Shown: in pieces, positions 1 through 10,189 of the stretch
Layout: every line of letters starts with the position of its first letter
Numbering within the stretch: the stretch's first letter is position 1
From: Plicaturopsis crispa FD-325 SS-3
Taxonomy: Eukaryota; Basidiomycota; Agaricomycetes; Amylocorticiales; Amylocorticiaceae
DNA: 41,603 nt
Assembly: GCA_000827205.1 (NCBI GenBank)
Contig: KN832562.1
Location: 1,324,300 to 1,365,902, forward strand
Direction of reading: 5' to 3'
Notes under the pieces: model-generated
What the model was told of the DNA's origin: nothing
The model's database searches: none
Seen by the model: only the letters and a program-made list of their open reading frames with translations
Position numbers and translations under genes: made by a program

Positions 1-215
1 TTCGCACCGCGCACCATTCTTTCTTCGCACCGCGCACCACGCACCATGCGTTCTCTGCACCGCGCACCACGCTTTCTCCGCACCGCGCACCATACTTTCC
101 TCGCACCGCGCGCCCCAATCTCTTCGCACCGCGCCCCATTCTTTCTTCGCACCGCGCCCCATTCTTTCCCTTGCACCGCACCAAACTCTTCCTGCACCGC
201 ACACCAGAGCTCACT
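1..215. repeat. 23-bp minisatellite at the window edge
   Basis: About nine imperfect copies of a 23-bp unit beginning with TTCGCACCGCGCACC and ending in TTC run from the first base to about 215. The copies drift toward the right end, with GCGCACC becoming GCGCCCC and then GCACACC. The array may extend to the left of the window. No coding sense is apparent even though one frame stays open; that frame is just the repeat translated. Confidence 0.9.
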
Positions 216-1282
216 TGCACTATCCTATCCTCTCGTCTCGACTACGCCTTTACGAGCTCAGATGTAGGTTCATCTACTGACTACCTGCCTACATTACACC
301 CACTAGCGACTCCTATTGGCCACTGGGTATCACAAATATTGATGCGTCGTCTACGTTTATTGTCTGCCGAACTACTCACCGGTGTTCTTTTACAGCTCAT
401 CCAGCATGTCGCAATTGATTGCCCCATGGCCCCCCCGAAACGGGAACCACAGAGTGGCCAGTCACGGTACCCGGCAGTGCACCAGTGTGGCAACACACTG
501 CAAGTAACCATACTGACCGAACACTGGTAATGCTAACACGGCTTTCAGACTTGCAGCTACCCTTGTGCACCCTCGCGCGGCACCAAACCGAGCTCAGCAC
601 AAGAGGACCGTCAAGATCCTCTGCCCTTCTGCGCCGATTACCCCTACGCAGCTCTGTCCGCACCCTGCGATGGCTACGCCCACCGGACGCGTGGCAGCAG
701 GAAGGACCCGTGATCCGATGACTTCCCCCGCGCTGAACCCTCCTCGCGTGGCGCGACAACTATGCCGCATACGGTCGTGGATAGCACCAAAAGCAGCCAT
801 CAACATGATGTTCCAACCTCGCGCGTCGCCTTCCCACATATTGTGTCTCACTGCGGTCCTCTCGTCCTCTCGCCCTCTCGCATACGACGGAACTTGCTCT
901 ACATGGCCTCCCGCCACCGCGCAATAACGGAGAAACACCCGCAGTGAAGCCCATCATCAACACCAGGTCGCGCGCGCCTCGAACATCACGACTCGGACTC
1001 GGGCGCTCAACATAGGCTGATGGTCTTCTGCGAGGATCCTACCGGCGGTTTTCCTCCGCTACTCCTTTTGGGCCATGATGGCAACACCAGAGTATCTTGG
1101 TTTCCCTACAGGTTTTCAGCGAGCACTACAGACTCCTACTATTCTGGGTATCCGAGGTTCACTCGATGCGTCGTCTTCATCTCCTAATGTGCTGGGATTC
1201 GCAGCTCACCTCGGTTTTCTCTTAGGCCAGGATCTGCACAGCGGGGCCGGAAAGCGCTCGCGCGCTTTCGCCCATCCAGCTC
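216..1282. other. Gene-free stretch
   Basis: Several overlapping short open frames occur on both strands, but none has a recognisable motif, a splice-supported continuation or a clear codon bias. I see no gene, RNA or ordered repeat here. Confidence 0.5.
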
Positions 1283-3293
1283 CATCAGGAAAACCCTGAA
1301 CCGTGAATTTAAACAAATTCATGCAAATTCATTCAAATTCATCCAAATTTACTGAATTCATACGATTTAAAAATCTAGGCAGTCCCCATAAAATTAGTGT
1401 TAAATTCATGGTGAATTCGAGTGAATTTGACAAGATTCATGAAATTCATGTGCAATGTACGACGAATCTATTCTATATTATGGCTGTATTCATGCACATC
1501 TTCATATCATTTGACCATACATCTGTACCATGAACACAAGAAAACATTTTGATTGCATTCAACAAGCTACACACAGTACAATGGCACTATCTATGGAGGG
1601 GATATCCGAGAGAACTCCACTGCAGGGCAAAAGCAACTATGGTATCAGCATGGACTGTAGGTGGAGTATATAAGGATGTAGCTAACAGCTTGCACACATT
1701 ATTGTTAGCAAGTAGTAAATGTGACGAACAACGGAAGCCTACATACCTGCCACTTGCACTGGCACTCGAGGACCGACCATGGTAAAGGAAGCACTGACGA
1801 CGAAATGAATTAGTTTCAGAAAGTTACGATGAGGGAGGAGCACGTCGGCGTACCTCGTATGCCAGCCAGTGATCAGGTACATCCTATCGGGCCTCACGGT
1901 TGTATGCGTGCACACGACACTGAGCAGAAGAGGGGTGTGTTCGTCGAATTTGCTTACCCCGGTAAAATACGCCCACGGATGGTAGCTGGGCAGGGGCAGC
2001 GAGGTGCAGGCCAGTCCGAGATAGGCGCTGCGGCAAGCGCGTAAGCCTGACCATCGCTCGCGGACCGCAGACTGCAAGCCAGAGCGACGCAAACCATGCG
2101 ATATTCAGTTCGTACGGCATTGTTGATGATGCGAATACACTTACCAGGACGTGCGATGCTCCACGTAGTCGGGTTTGATTGTGCTAGCGGACAGACATAG
2201 CGGTGGTGCAGGATGAAGAACGATCGAAGGAAAGGGAGAATATGTCTGCTGAGGTGGCAGTCTTTAAATATGAGGACGGGCGGAGTTTGAATTTTCACGT
2301 TCTCGAGACTTCCGGTCTCGATTCCGTATCTCGGAAATTCTCTGACCACTCTCGACCAGGTCTCGACGTCGAGTCATCGACGAACTTCTGCTAAGTCTCG
2401 CTGTCTTGCCCTCGTAGTATGTACTCTCTGCCTCCTTGATCAAGGCCTTGCGCACATCCCCAGTGCCTAGCGCGATGGCACTGTCCCCACAGGCGGCGAC
2501 GACGATATATTTCGGGGCCCTTGCCATGTCATCTCCAAATAGCCTACGCCATACAAGTCCTCGCACGCCCCCAACAACAACCACGTTCAGCGCCTACCAT
2601 GGCCCCAATGGTGGAAGTGGAGGGGCTGTGTTTGGTCAGACACAAAGACGGTGCGTATGCCCATTGTACCGTATCTTCTATTTACTTACACGCTGTACAC
2701 GCGCCCGGCCCGCATCCAGCATCGAGAAGACGAGACGCCGCATGGCGGCTCGTACCCACCATATTCTTCGCTCGCCACGATTGCCGCATCGGCGAGACGC
2801 AGAGGACAGGACGGCGTCGGTGAGCATCTACGTGCGTGCGCACGATGCATGCCAGGCTCACCACGCCGCTGGGCACGGCGTAGAGTAGCCCTGACGAGGA
2901 GACTGCTCGTCGGGCACCTCTTCTTCACTGCTTACGCATATACATTCTCTCGTGCGTCCCGTAGCGACCGCGTCGGCCAGACCCGGACAATAGGACAAGT
3001 CGGCGAGCGGAGACTCAACGTATGTTGCGTTCTATCACGCACTTCAAGTTATGTGCTCCCCGCGTCAATTGCATTTCAGGTGTGCAGTTGCTTCGGACCT
3101 CAAGATTGAGGGCGCAGCGCCTGCTAAAATTTGAATGTATTATTCGGCCGTCAATGAAATTTGCATAGATCAGAATGGATTCACAGTATTTACAGCGTTT
3201 GTGCAACGTTTAATGGAAATTTATGTGATTTTTTGTGTTCACGGTGATTTACATGAAATTCATGTGAATTCACAATCTGAGGTTTTCCTGATG
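1283..3293. mobile_element. Possible non-autonomous DNA transposon with short terminal inverted repeats
   Basis: The left end reads CATCAGGAAAACC (1283-1295) and the right end is its exact reverse complement (3281-3293). Inside both ends lies AT-rich sequence full of GTGAATT and AAATTCATG motifs (about 1300-1500 and 3130-3275), unlike the GC-rich surroundings. The flanks share only TC next to each end, so no convincing target duplication is visible. No transposase was recognised. The interior (about 1740-2930) carries gene-like fragments. A TIR element is the simplest reading, but a chance short inverted repeat flanking two AT-rich patches cannot be excluded. Confidence 0.45.
1740..2930 (-). 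pseudogene. Gene-like fragments, minus strand, unknown family
   Basis: On the minus strand several short open pieces are joined by good intron signals. One gives MYLITGWHTR at about 1862-1895, followed by a GT..CAG interval and a piece beginning ASFTMVG. Another, at about 2420-2560, contains PKYIVVAACGDSAIALG. The ITG-type motif resembles a motif I recall from unannotated basidiomycete proteins, but I cannot name the family. I could not assemble a continuous start-to-stop model, so this is either a decayed gene or gene fragments carried inside the element at 1283-3293. It could also be a real gene whose introns I failed to resolve. Confidence 0.25.
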
Positions 3294-3610
3294 TCACAGC
3301 GTCGCCGCCCCACTTGATGTGACCTGTTCATGTCAATGGGGCACATGCCACACATTCCCTCTCTTCCTCACCTACTTACATACTTACATCGCGCCTTAGC
3401 GATCACGCAAAGAATGCATTCTAATCATACGAAATGCTAACATGATCGTCTGCACGAACCTGAGCAGTACTTCGACAAGAAGTTCAGCTATTGTCAAGGG
3501 AGCAGCAGGGTAATCACTGTCAATCATGTCATGGCATTCAAGATTTCTGAGACGGAATACAGGTACATCTGTCACCGGGACCCTAGCTACGCAAACGAGG
3601 AGCAGAATCT
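3294..3610. other. Spacer downstream of the small secreted protein gene
   Basis: This lies between the right end of the putative element and the stop of the minus-strand secreted protein gene. It probably holds that gene's 3' UTR. I see no open frame or repeat worth naming. Confidence 0.4.
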
Positions 3611-4274
3611 TCAACTAACGCGGCTACAACAGTCAATCACAATGTCAGTAACCCAGCGTCGAGGCAATAACGCAGGGGACGTACAATGAGCCAAGATCAC
3701 ATCTGCCAGTGAGGAACGGCAGGAAGGGGGTATACAAACAAGAGTAAGAAAGACGTGAGCAGCCAGCACCGACGAACGAGGACGCACCCCTGGGGCGGCA
3801 CATAGCAGTAAGTGCCCTTCTGGAAGCTGGTCTCGCCGCCCGAGCAGCCGATGTTGCAGTACGTCACCACACCCGCTAGCCCATCCATCAGCGCGCGGCA
3901 GCATAGGGCAGATCAGAATTCAGGACGTACAATTGCCGAGGAACTGGTTGTCGATTTCCAGGCGGTTCCAGTCCTTCCCGGTAGGCGCGCTGTAGCACGT
4001 CCCGATCGCCCCGTCGCCGCTGGCGGACGAGGCACTTAGCGCGAGGAGGGGTGACGGGTGGGGCGGGACTTACGCGCTGTGGCCGTTCGCGGGGTACGTG
4101 TCATCCGGGGGCGAAGCGTGGTCGCAGCCGGCGTTGTCGTCTGGAGGCGGTGATTAGCGGCGAGGCGGACATGGGGTAGTGCGCGGGCTCACAGAAACGC
4201 CAGTGAAAGTCCACTGCGGAGACCGTCCCCAAGAGAATGAGGACCACGGCAGAGCGGATGAGGGTAGATGTCAT
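3611..4274 (-). CDS. Small secreted cysteine-rich protein
   Basis: Six exons, complement of 3611-3623, 3685-3702, 3788-3875, 3931-4019, 4074-4140 and 4193-4274, give 118 residues. The first 20 residues are a classic signal peptide (MTSTLIRSAVVLILLGTVSA). The mature part has six cysteines, enough for three disulfides, in the order GC, TC, YCNIGC, YC and QGC, and ends GSFRV followed by one residue. That layout (CYSAPTG..W, then C..GC, then GTYCYV, then GSFRV) resembles a common basidiomycete small-secreted-protein type of unknown function. The last intron is a choice: without it the frame runs on to a stop at 3645 and the C-terminus becomes longer. I prefer the spliced form because of the GSFRV ending. 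A TATA box lies about 60 nt upstream. Role is unknown; an effector-like or cell-wall-associated protein is possible. Confidence 0.75.
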
Positions 4275-4334
4275 TGTGCCTGGGATGAATAGAACGGAGG
4301 GGGAGCACACGGATATTTGCTGGACTTGGGAGGG

Positions 4335-4342
4335 TTTATATA
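4335..4342 (-). promoter_or_regulatory. TATA box of the small secreted protein gene
   Basis: TATATAAA on the minus strand, 61-68 nt upstream of the ATG at 4274. Confidence 0.65.
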
Positions 4343-6704
4343 GGAGTGGACAATAAACAGGGAATAGGGCCAGTGGGGAACACCTGACGAGACGTTTAGC
4401 GTTAACGCCATGATTGAGAATAGAACCCGATTGCCCGCCACTCAGATCGTCGTATACCTTGTCTTGGGCGCAACGGGAGCATATCGTGGGCGTCAAACGA
4501 GACCATACTGAGCTGAAGCTCACACTAGACGCCCAACGGCGCTTAGACAAACAAAAACGATGCACGACGCCTATGAATAGTGTAATACATCCACAAAACG
4601 AGAAGAAAACTCGCCTTGAGTGGGGGCCAACGATCGCGAGCCCTTCGGAGACATGGTACCGGCTCTCGATTGTGACCAACGTGCGCAGAGGAGGGCGGCT
4701 TAGAGGCCACGAACAGGCCGGAAGATGTGACTATGGCCCATTCGGTATTGATTCGCCTCTGAAAACGACAGTCGTCAATCTCCTGCGCGGCAGAGATGAA
4801 GGAGAGGTACGTAACGCACGCGCCCTAGCAGGATTCCTTCGCACGGTGTAAGGTGCTATACGGCATGGCAGGGTCTTAAATGATGGGATTGAATGCATTT
4901 GCACCATTCCGCTGTACGCGGAAAGCCTTGCCAGGGAAAGCAGACGGAGATATGGGGCTGCAGAATGCCATGCTAGGAACCTTTGCTTCTTCAGGTGGGC
5001 TGTCAGCGTAGGTATCGCTGAATGGCGAGGATTACGCGAGGTTCCACGAGAGCATAGAACGGTTAGCCCTATAGAGAAGAGACAGTTGCCACTCGGATCG
5101 TCGTATACCTCGTCTTGTGTACACTGGTGCGTCAAAACGAGACCATAAGGTGAAGCTCGCACTAGACGCCCGTCGGCGCTTAGACAAACAGAACGGTCAT
5201 GAGTAGTGTACTACATCTGCATAATGAGAAAAAAACTCACCGACGATCGCGTGCCCTTCGGAGACATAGGACCAGCACAGGTTGAACCGATGCGGACCGA
5301 GGGCAGCTGTGCGTATACGAACACGCCGAGGAAAAATGCGGACGACCGTGACAGCAATCATCTGTAGTGAACTGCTAGTGGATAGCTTGAGTAAGGAAGC
5401 CGACGGTGCTGAGCGGTGGCAAGCATGAACCGGCTTTGATATTGAGCCTCGTCTGATGTCGATGGAAGCCAGGCGATGTAGAGCAGGCCGGGAGCGGCAC
5501 GCGGAAGAACACCTGGCATGTACAGTGGGACGGTTTCTGGTCTATTGTCTGAAATTAAAATTAAGATCGATTTTGTGCTCGGACGAGGCAAAAAATGAAA
5601 GCTACCCACTAGTACAGAGAAAAACGAGGCCAGATACGGCTACGTCAATGCTAAACCCTCGCCGCGCCACCATCGTAGTCACCTGCACCGTCCGGCGCTT
5701 ACAATCTCGATACAATATAGCAGTGCGCGATATCAAGGTGGAGTGCAACGGGCACCGTAGAAGGGGGAGGCTTCATAGGTAGTAGGTTGTGCATTACGAG
5801 TGCCCTGCCGCGTTCGACGCGCATGAGAGAATGTGTATTGAGGGATGCGGAAGTGCACATCCAGAACCATAAACCGAAGCTCGCAGTAGGCGCCTGAAGG
5901 CGTAAATCGAATAAGTGAGGCGCCAACGGTGGTTATCGGGAAGTACACTGAAAGCTCACCATAGACGCCCGAAGGTTTAGACCGAATATGGCGTTTACGG
6001 TCATGATTGGCGGGTTTGTAGGGAAGCACACCGCAATTCGGGCAGACTCCCTGAGAACTGTACGCCTAATATCAATGGAATTTCCAACCCGTAACGACGC
6101 AGCACACACCTTATATCATTACCACTACGGATGGAGCAGATATCGCGACGAGATCTACGAGGGCGACGCAGGATGGATAACCATGTAGAGAAAAGACGAT
6201 GAGGGAAAGCTTCCAGTAGACGCCCGACGGCGCCTAGGATCAATGATCATGCTCATGAATTGGTAATAGGAAAAAACCTCGCCATCGTGAGTGGGTCGCA
6301 ATGGCTGAGCCTAAGTCTCCCAAGAGTGAGGTTTGAGCTATGCGCATGATTGGCAGTGAGTTATGACTCGGATGTCAAACTTGAAAGAGGCCGGCATGGT
6401 CAAATCATGGTGGTTGGTAGAATAGCGGAGGCCGCAGCCAAACAAGTGCAAACTCCACCTTGCACCTCCCCATCGATTCTCCCTTGCACGTCCTCCTGCC
6501 AATCCTCCTCCTGCAGCAGCTGTTTCTACTTCTTACTGCGGCGACCTCAAGACGACGAGTCCATGCGACCTCCAAGAAGGCTGGAGACTGCTTGCTCTTT
6601 CCTTCCTTCGAGTCAAAGGACGCGTATCTTGACGACTTCTTGCACGGCCTTTGTTCTGGCTCGATTTCCCGTTGAAGCGGCTTCTACGCGTTCTGCTCAA
6701 TGCT
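4343..6704. other. Gene-free, duplicated intergenic region
   Basis: Apart from the 33-bp-core repeats, no supported gene is seen. Open frames around 6350-6720 overlap in several phases; part could be 5' UTR or an upstream exon of the acidic-protein gene that begins at 6705. Confidence 0.4.
4430..6240. repeat. Five-copy dispersed repeat with a 33-bp core
   Basis: A core like AAGCTCNCACTAGACGCCC followed by a GGCGCTTAGAC-type tail recurs at about 4516-4548, 5153-5185, 5877-5909, 5952-5982 and 6207-6238, all in the same orientation. The first two copies sit in a longer duplication (about 4430-4665 and 5085-5275) that shares the GATCGTCGTATACCT block before the core and CGATCGCG..CCCTTCGGAGACAT after it. 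Copies three to five are shorter and more diverged. Nothing coding is conserved between copies. Confidence 0.75.
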
Positions 6705-7927
6705 ATGTCAACACCCCGTGAAAGTCAGGCCCACGCGTCACCGTTACAGCAAGGCCGCAAGGCCAAAGCACCGCCCACTAGCCCCGTTAAAAGGTACGCA
6801 CCCCACTCCTCCCTCCTAATCTACCTGCGAATCATGGCCGACGACCTGCGAATCATGGCCGACGCCGCGCGCACACACAAGAACGACGACAAGATCGCCA
6901 ACAAAGACGAAGATGGACTCCATGATAGTACTAGTAGGCGCACAGACGCCATCGCCCAAGCGTGGACCGCGCTCAACGCGTACCTCTCCGTGCGTCCCCT
7001 TCCCCCTCCCTCCCTCCTTCTCATCCCCCCTCCCCACACACTCACCCGCTGATATACATTTGTTTTTGGTTAAAGGAGCTAGAGCGCCGCGCCACAGAAG
7101 CCCGAGCGTCGTTCGCCAGCGTCGTCCGGAATGGGGGTGGGCTGGTGTTGCCGGGTGTACCGCGGGCGCTGAGTTTTCACGCCGCAGTGGATGGGGGGCG
7201 GTCGCGCATGCCAGCCACTGCCCGAAGACCTCGAACGCGACGATCTAACACGGCTCCGCGGGAGAGATTGCTCGCTAGCTCGGGCGAGGAGATGCTAGAG
7301 CTTGGGGACGACCGTGTGCTAGAGCCCGAGGATGACGAGGACTACGAGCCAAGCGACGAGGACAGCGACGAGAACCAGGAAGACAAGGACGATGACTACG
7401 AGGACGAGGACGAGAGCTTCGACGAGAACCAGGAAGACCACGATGACGAGGATGACGGAAGCTACGAGGACTACGACGAGGCGCTAGAGCACGAGCACAG
7501 CGACAAGAACCACCAGGACCACGATGACGACTCATCGTCTCCACTATCCGAACTATCCGACGAGCACGAGTCCCTCGGTGCAAGCAGCCACGGGCGCGAT
7601 CTGGACGTGTCGATGGACCTGGGGTGTGCATCGACACGGCCCCAAGTAGTTAACGCGGTCTCGGACACGTTCCCGTACGGGTGTGCGACGCCGGAGCGCA
7701 TGCGGAGCCCGTCTCGCCTGGACAAACTGGGATACGAGCAAGATGGCGCGCAACGACCGCAAGACTACGGCGGGCAACTCATGCAAGATGGTGCGCCACT
7801 CGTGCAAGATGCCGCCCAATTTATGCAAGACTATCGCGGGCAGCATGATGTCGGCCAAGATGAGGACGAGGACGCGGATGCGGACGGTATATCCGACGAC
7901 GGGGAGTGGGTCGCCGCGGACGCGTGA
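6705..7927 (+). CDS. Highly acidic low-complexity protein, unknown function
   Basis: Two exons, 6705-6989 and 7076-7927, give 378 residues. The intron has a GTGCGT donor and a pyrimidine-rich tract before TAAAG. Residues of exon 1 are basic and polar (SPVKR motif), then a tandem repeat of DLRIMAD occurs. Exon 2 starts with a short helical piece (ELERRATEARASF) and then a long run rich in Asp and Glu with three imperfect repeats of the type DENQEDxDDxxEDxD. A second repeat, of MQD/VQD with D-Y-G or G-A-P spacers, lies near the C-terminus, and the last residues are again acidic. No domain is recognised. Acidic tails of this kind occur in histone- or ribosome-associated nuclear proteins, but that is only a composition argument. 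The start is uncertain; an in-frame ATG at 6834 is an alternative. Confidence 0.6.
6823..6864 (+). repeat. Exact 21-bp tandem duplication inside exon 1
   Basis: ACCTGCGAATCATGGCCGACG occurs twice back to back, duplicating seven codons in frame. The identity suggests a recent slippage event. Confidence 0.9.
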
Positions 7928-8279
7928 GTGGTTTATTATTGTGTTACTCATTGAAATATCGCGTGTACTCTCTGTATAGATTACGATTATCCGGTGTATC
8001 AATGTTGTGTGTTCGAATGCTAGCTTGTTGTATGGTTGGAGCCCTCCCCGACAGAAAGTGCAAGCGCAGCTTTTCGGTGTCCCGGAGCCACATCTCGTTC
8101 AACTTACATGTTCGCATATCAGGGTGACGTGCAGCTGTGCGGACAGGTCTATAGTATCAGACGAGTGAAATTGCACGATTGCAGTGACGCGTGCTGATAC
8201 CGTGAACGTTGCGAGTACTTCCGATGAATAACGCCAATGAATACAATAGAAACCGCGCTTAGGCTGCACCGTCACTCAC
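7928..8279. other. Convergent spacer
   Basis: 3' flanks of the acidic-protein gene and the DUF6699 gene. No gene or repeat is seen. Confidence 0.5.
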
Positions 8280-9431
8280 CTACTTACTCCTCTTCTTACC
8301 ATTCCTCCCCCCACCCTCCTTCTCCTTCCCCCCTTCCTTCTTCTCCCCACCCTCTTTCGCGGGCCCACCCCTCCAAACATCCGTCCTCAACACCCAATCC
8401 CACGGATTCCCCTCCTCCACCTGCTGAAACCCCCAAAACCCCGTCCGCCCCCCCAACGCATCCGCAACCACATACCCCGACTCCCCACCCTCCTCCCCCC
8501 CCAGCGCGCGATAACACTCGTCCTCCCGCACCACCCCGCCCGTCCGCGCGCTCCACCCCCGCAACACCACCCTCCTTTCCTCCGCGGTGAGCGCGTCATA
8601 CTCGCCGCGGGTGAGCGGCGCGGCGAGGCCGGAGGACAGGCGGAGGAGGACGTCTTCGATGACGAGCCCGCCGGCGGGCTCTTCGGGGGTGAGGAAGAGC
8701 TCGAGGGAGGGGAGGGGGGAGAGGCGGAGGCGCATGAGCGCGAGGGGCGGGTGGGTGATGGGGGTGGCGAATTCTTCGGGGAAGAGCGGGATGGAGGGGG
8801 TTAGTGCGAGGGAGGGCAAGGAAGGGGGGGAGGGGGAGGGGGAGGGGGAGGGGGAGAGGTCCCAGGAGAGCTCGGGGGGCGTGTAGGTGTCGGTGAAGGC
8901 GAAGACGGGGTGCATGCGTGGGTTTTTTAGGTCGCTTGCTGTCTCGGCCCGCAGTTTAGCGTTTGTGTGTAGAGCGTGGGAGGGGGGGGGGAAGGGGGAC
9001 TCACGGTACATGCGCTGCGCGAATCGGTACGCGACGTACGCGGGGTCCAACCTCCCCGCGGGCGGGATCCTTGCAAACATCGGCAGCTTCGGATCGATAT
9101 CGAGCTGCTGGTCCGGACCGCTCGCGAGAGACCGGTGCGCCTCGCGGAGCCGCTCGAGCGTCTCCTCCACGCGCGGCGCGCGGTCGAATTTCGGCACCGG
9201 CCGCAAGTAGGGCATATCGTTCCTTGAGCGGGAGGCCAGCAACTCGGCGATAGCAGCGAGCGTGGCATGGTACTGCGCAGGATCGGGGGCGACGGCGCAG
9301 GTCCAGTCGATGCCGGAGGGGGGCGCGCGGTCGGGGTCGACGGACCACATGTAGGGCGGGATGTAGTATGGCCAGGAGGTGTAGCGCTGGACGCGCGGGG
9401 ACATGGTCATGGGGGGCGGGCTGGGGAACAT
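8280..9431 (-). CDS. DUF6699 family protein
   Basis: Two exons, complement of 8280-8938 and 9005-9431, give 361 residues. A 66-nt intron (GTGAGT..GACAG) is in phase 1 and a multiple of three, so the read-through frame is also open; I infer splicing from the strong signals and from the HPVFAFTDTYTPPELSWDLS block that follows. The C-terminal half has the family pattern: WDLS, then ATPITHPPLALMRLRLSPLP, then a VIEDVLLRL segment, an EYDAL element and a GFWGFQQV ending. DUF6699 is a common domain of unknown function in agaricomycetes. A proline/serine run encoded by a GGGGGA microsatellite (about 8824-8860) lies between WDLS and the rest of the domain. The tail is very rich in Lys, Gly and Glu. 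Start chosen at the ATG at 9431, which has A at -3; the frame stays open further upstream without another ATG. Confidence 0.75.
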   Translation of the reverse strand: MFPSPPPMTMSPRVQRYTSWPYYIPPYMWSVDPDRAPPSGIDWTCAVAPDPAQYHATLAAIAELLASRSRNDMPYLRPVPKFDRAPRVEETLERLREAHRSLASGPDQQLDIDPKLPMFARIPPAGRLDPAYVAYRFAQRMYRESPFPPPSHALHTNAKLRAETASDLKNPRMHPVFAFTDTYTPPELSWDLSPSPSPSPSPPSLPSLALTPSIPLFPEEFATPITHPPLALMRLRLSPLPSLELFLTPEEPAGGLVIEDVLLRLSSGLAAPLTRGEYDALTAEERRVVLRGWSARTGGVVREDECYRALGGEEGGESGYVVADALGGRTGFWGFQQVEEGNPWDWVLRTDVWRGGPAKEGGEKKEGGKEKEGGGRNGKKRSK

Positions 9432-9624
9432 GATTTGGGGGGATCGGGTGGGTGGGTGGGTGGTGGCGAGGTGGGGGAGGGTGTTTTGCACGTACTAGCG
9501 ACGCCTCAAATTGTAAGTCTTCGAGATTGCGATTGTGAGAGGGAGGTGGGTTGGTGTGCGTCACTGGGAAGGTTGTTAGAGCTAGCCCATCGATTGAGAG
9601 ACTGCACACGCACCTCAGTGCACA

Positions 9625-10080
9625 ACTCCTTTGTCGTGTACGATGTCTGCTGCATACATCAGATAGCGGCCTCTTGCATCCTAATTTTGAGGCGGCAGAC
9701 GCGCGGATGACCCACAAGACCAAACTTGTGCAAGTCTTGAGTTCAGCACATACGAGACACTGTGTCGAAATCTGGGGATTCACCATTTGCACTATATTGA
9801 CTTGTCCATCGTACGCGATGACCTTGCCTGGCGTTGACCGCATGTCAGAGTTGGATTTTCGTTTTGCCTTGCCTCGGATGGCGGACGGTGGTGCAGCCAC
9901 CTCCAGTTGATGTGGTCTTGTTTGTTCGTGGCGGCACGGTGATTCGACGTGTCTCTCTCACTGACGACGACGACGCTCAGCACCTACCTCGCCGCCTTCA
10001 TTGCAGACTCTCGGCGCCAAATCGGCGCTCGCTGTTGTCGCGTAAACCGTTCACTGTGTCTCCCCCGATTGATTGTGGCT
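9625..10080 (+). repeat. Dispersed repeat, copy A
   Basis: Homologous to 18350-18892 in the opposite orientation. Shared blocks in order include CCTTTGTCGTGTACRATGTC, ATCARATAGCGGC, CCCACAAGACCAAACT, GGTGGTGCAGCCACC and CGGCACGGTGAWTCGACGTG. Divergence is roughly 15-25 percent with small indels. No coding frame is conserved. Confidence 0.8.
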
Positions 10081-10189
10081 AGTACATAGCCTGGTGACCG
10101 ATTGTCTATGAAGCAAAACTTCTATCGATAGGTTTACCTTCTCATAGACAGGCTCTCTACAGTCTAGCCAGTACACACGGCTACCCGAA

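Noticed and set aside
46-267. Open frame over the minisatellite
   Set aside because: It is the translated 23-bp repeat; no independent coding signal.
9001-9900. 299-codon minus-strand frame overlapping the DUF6699 gene
   Set aside because: It is a shadow of the DUF6699 frame at its left end and runs into unique non-coding sequence; the DUF6699 phase carries the family motifs.
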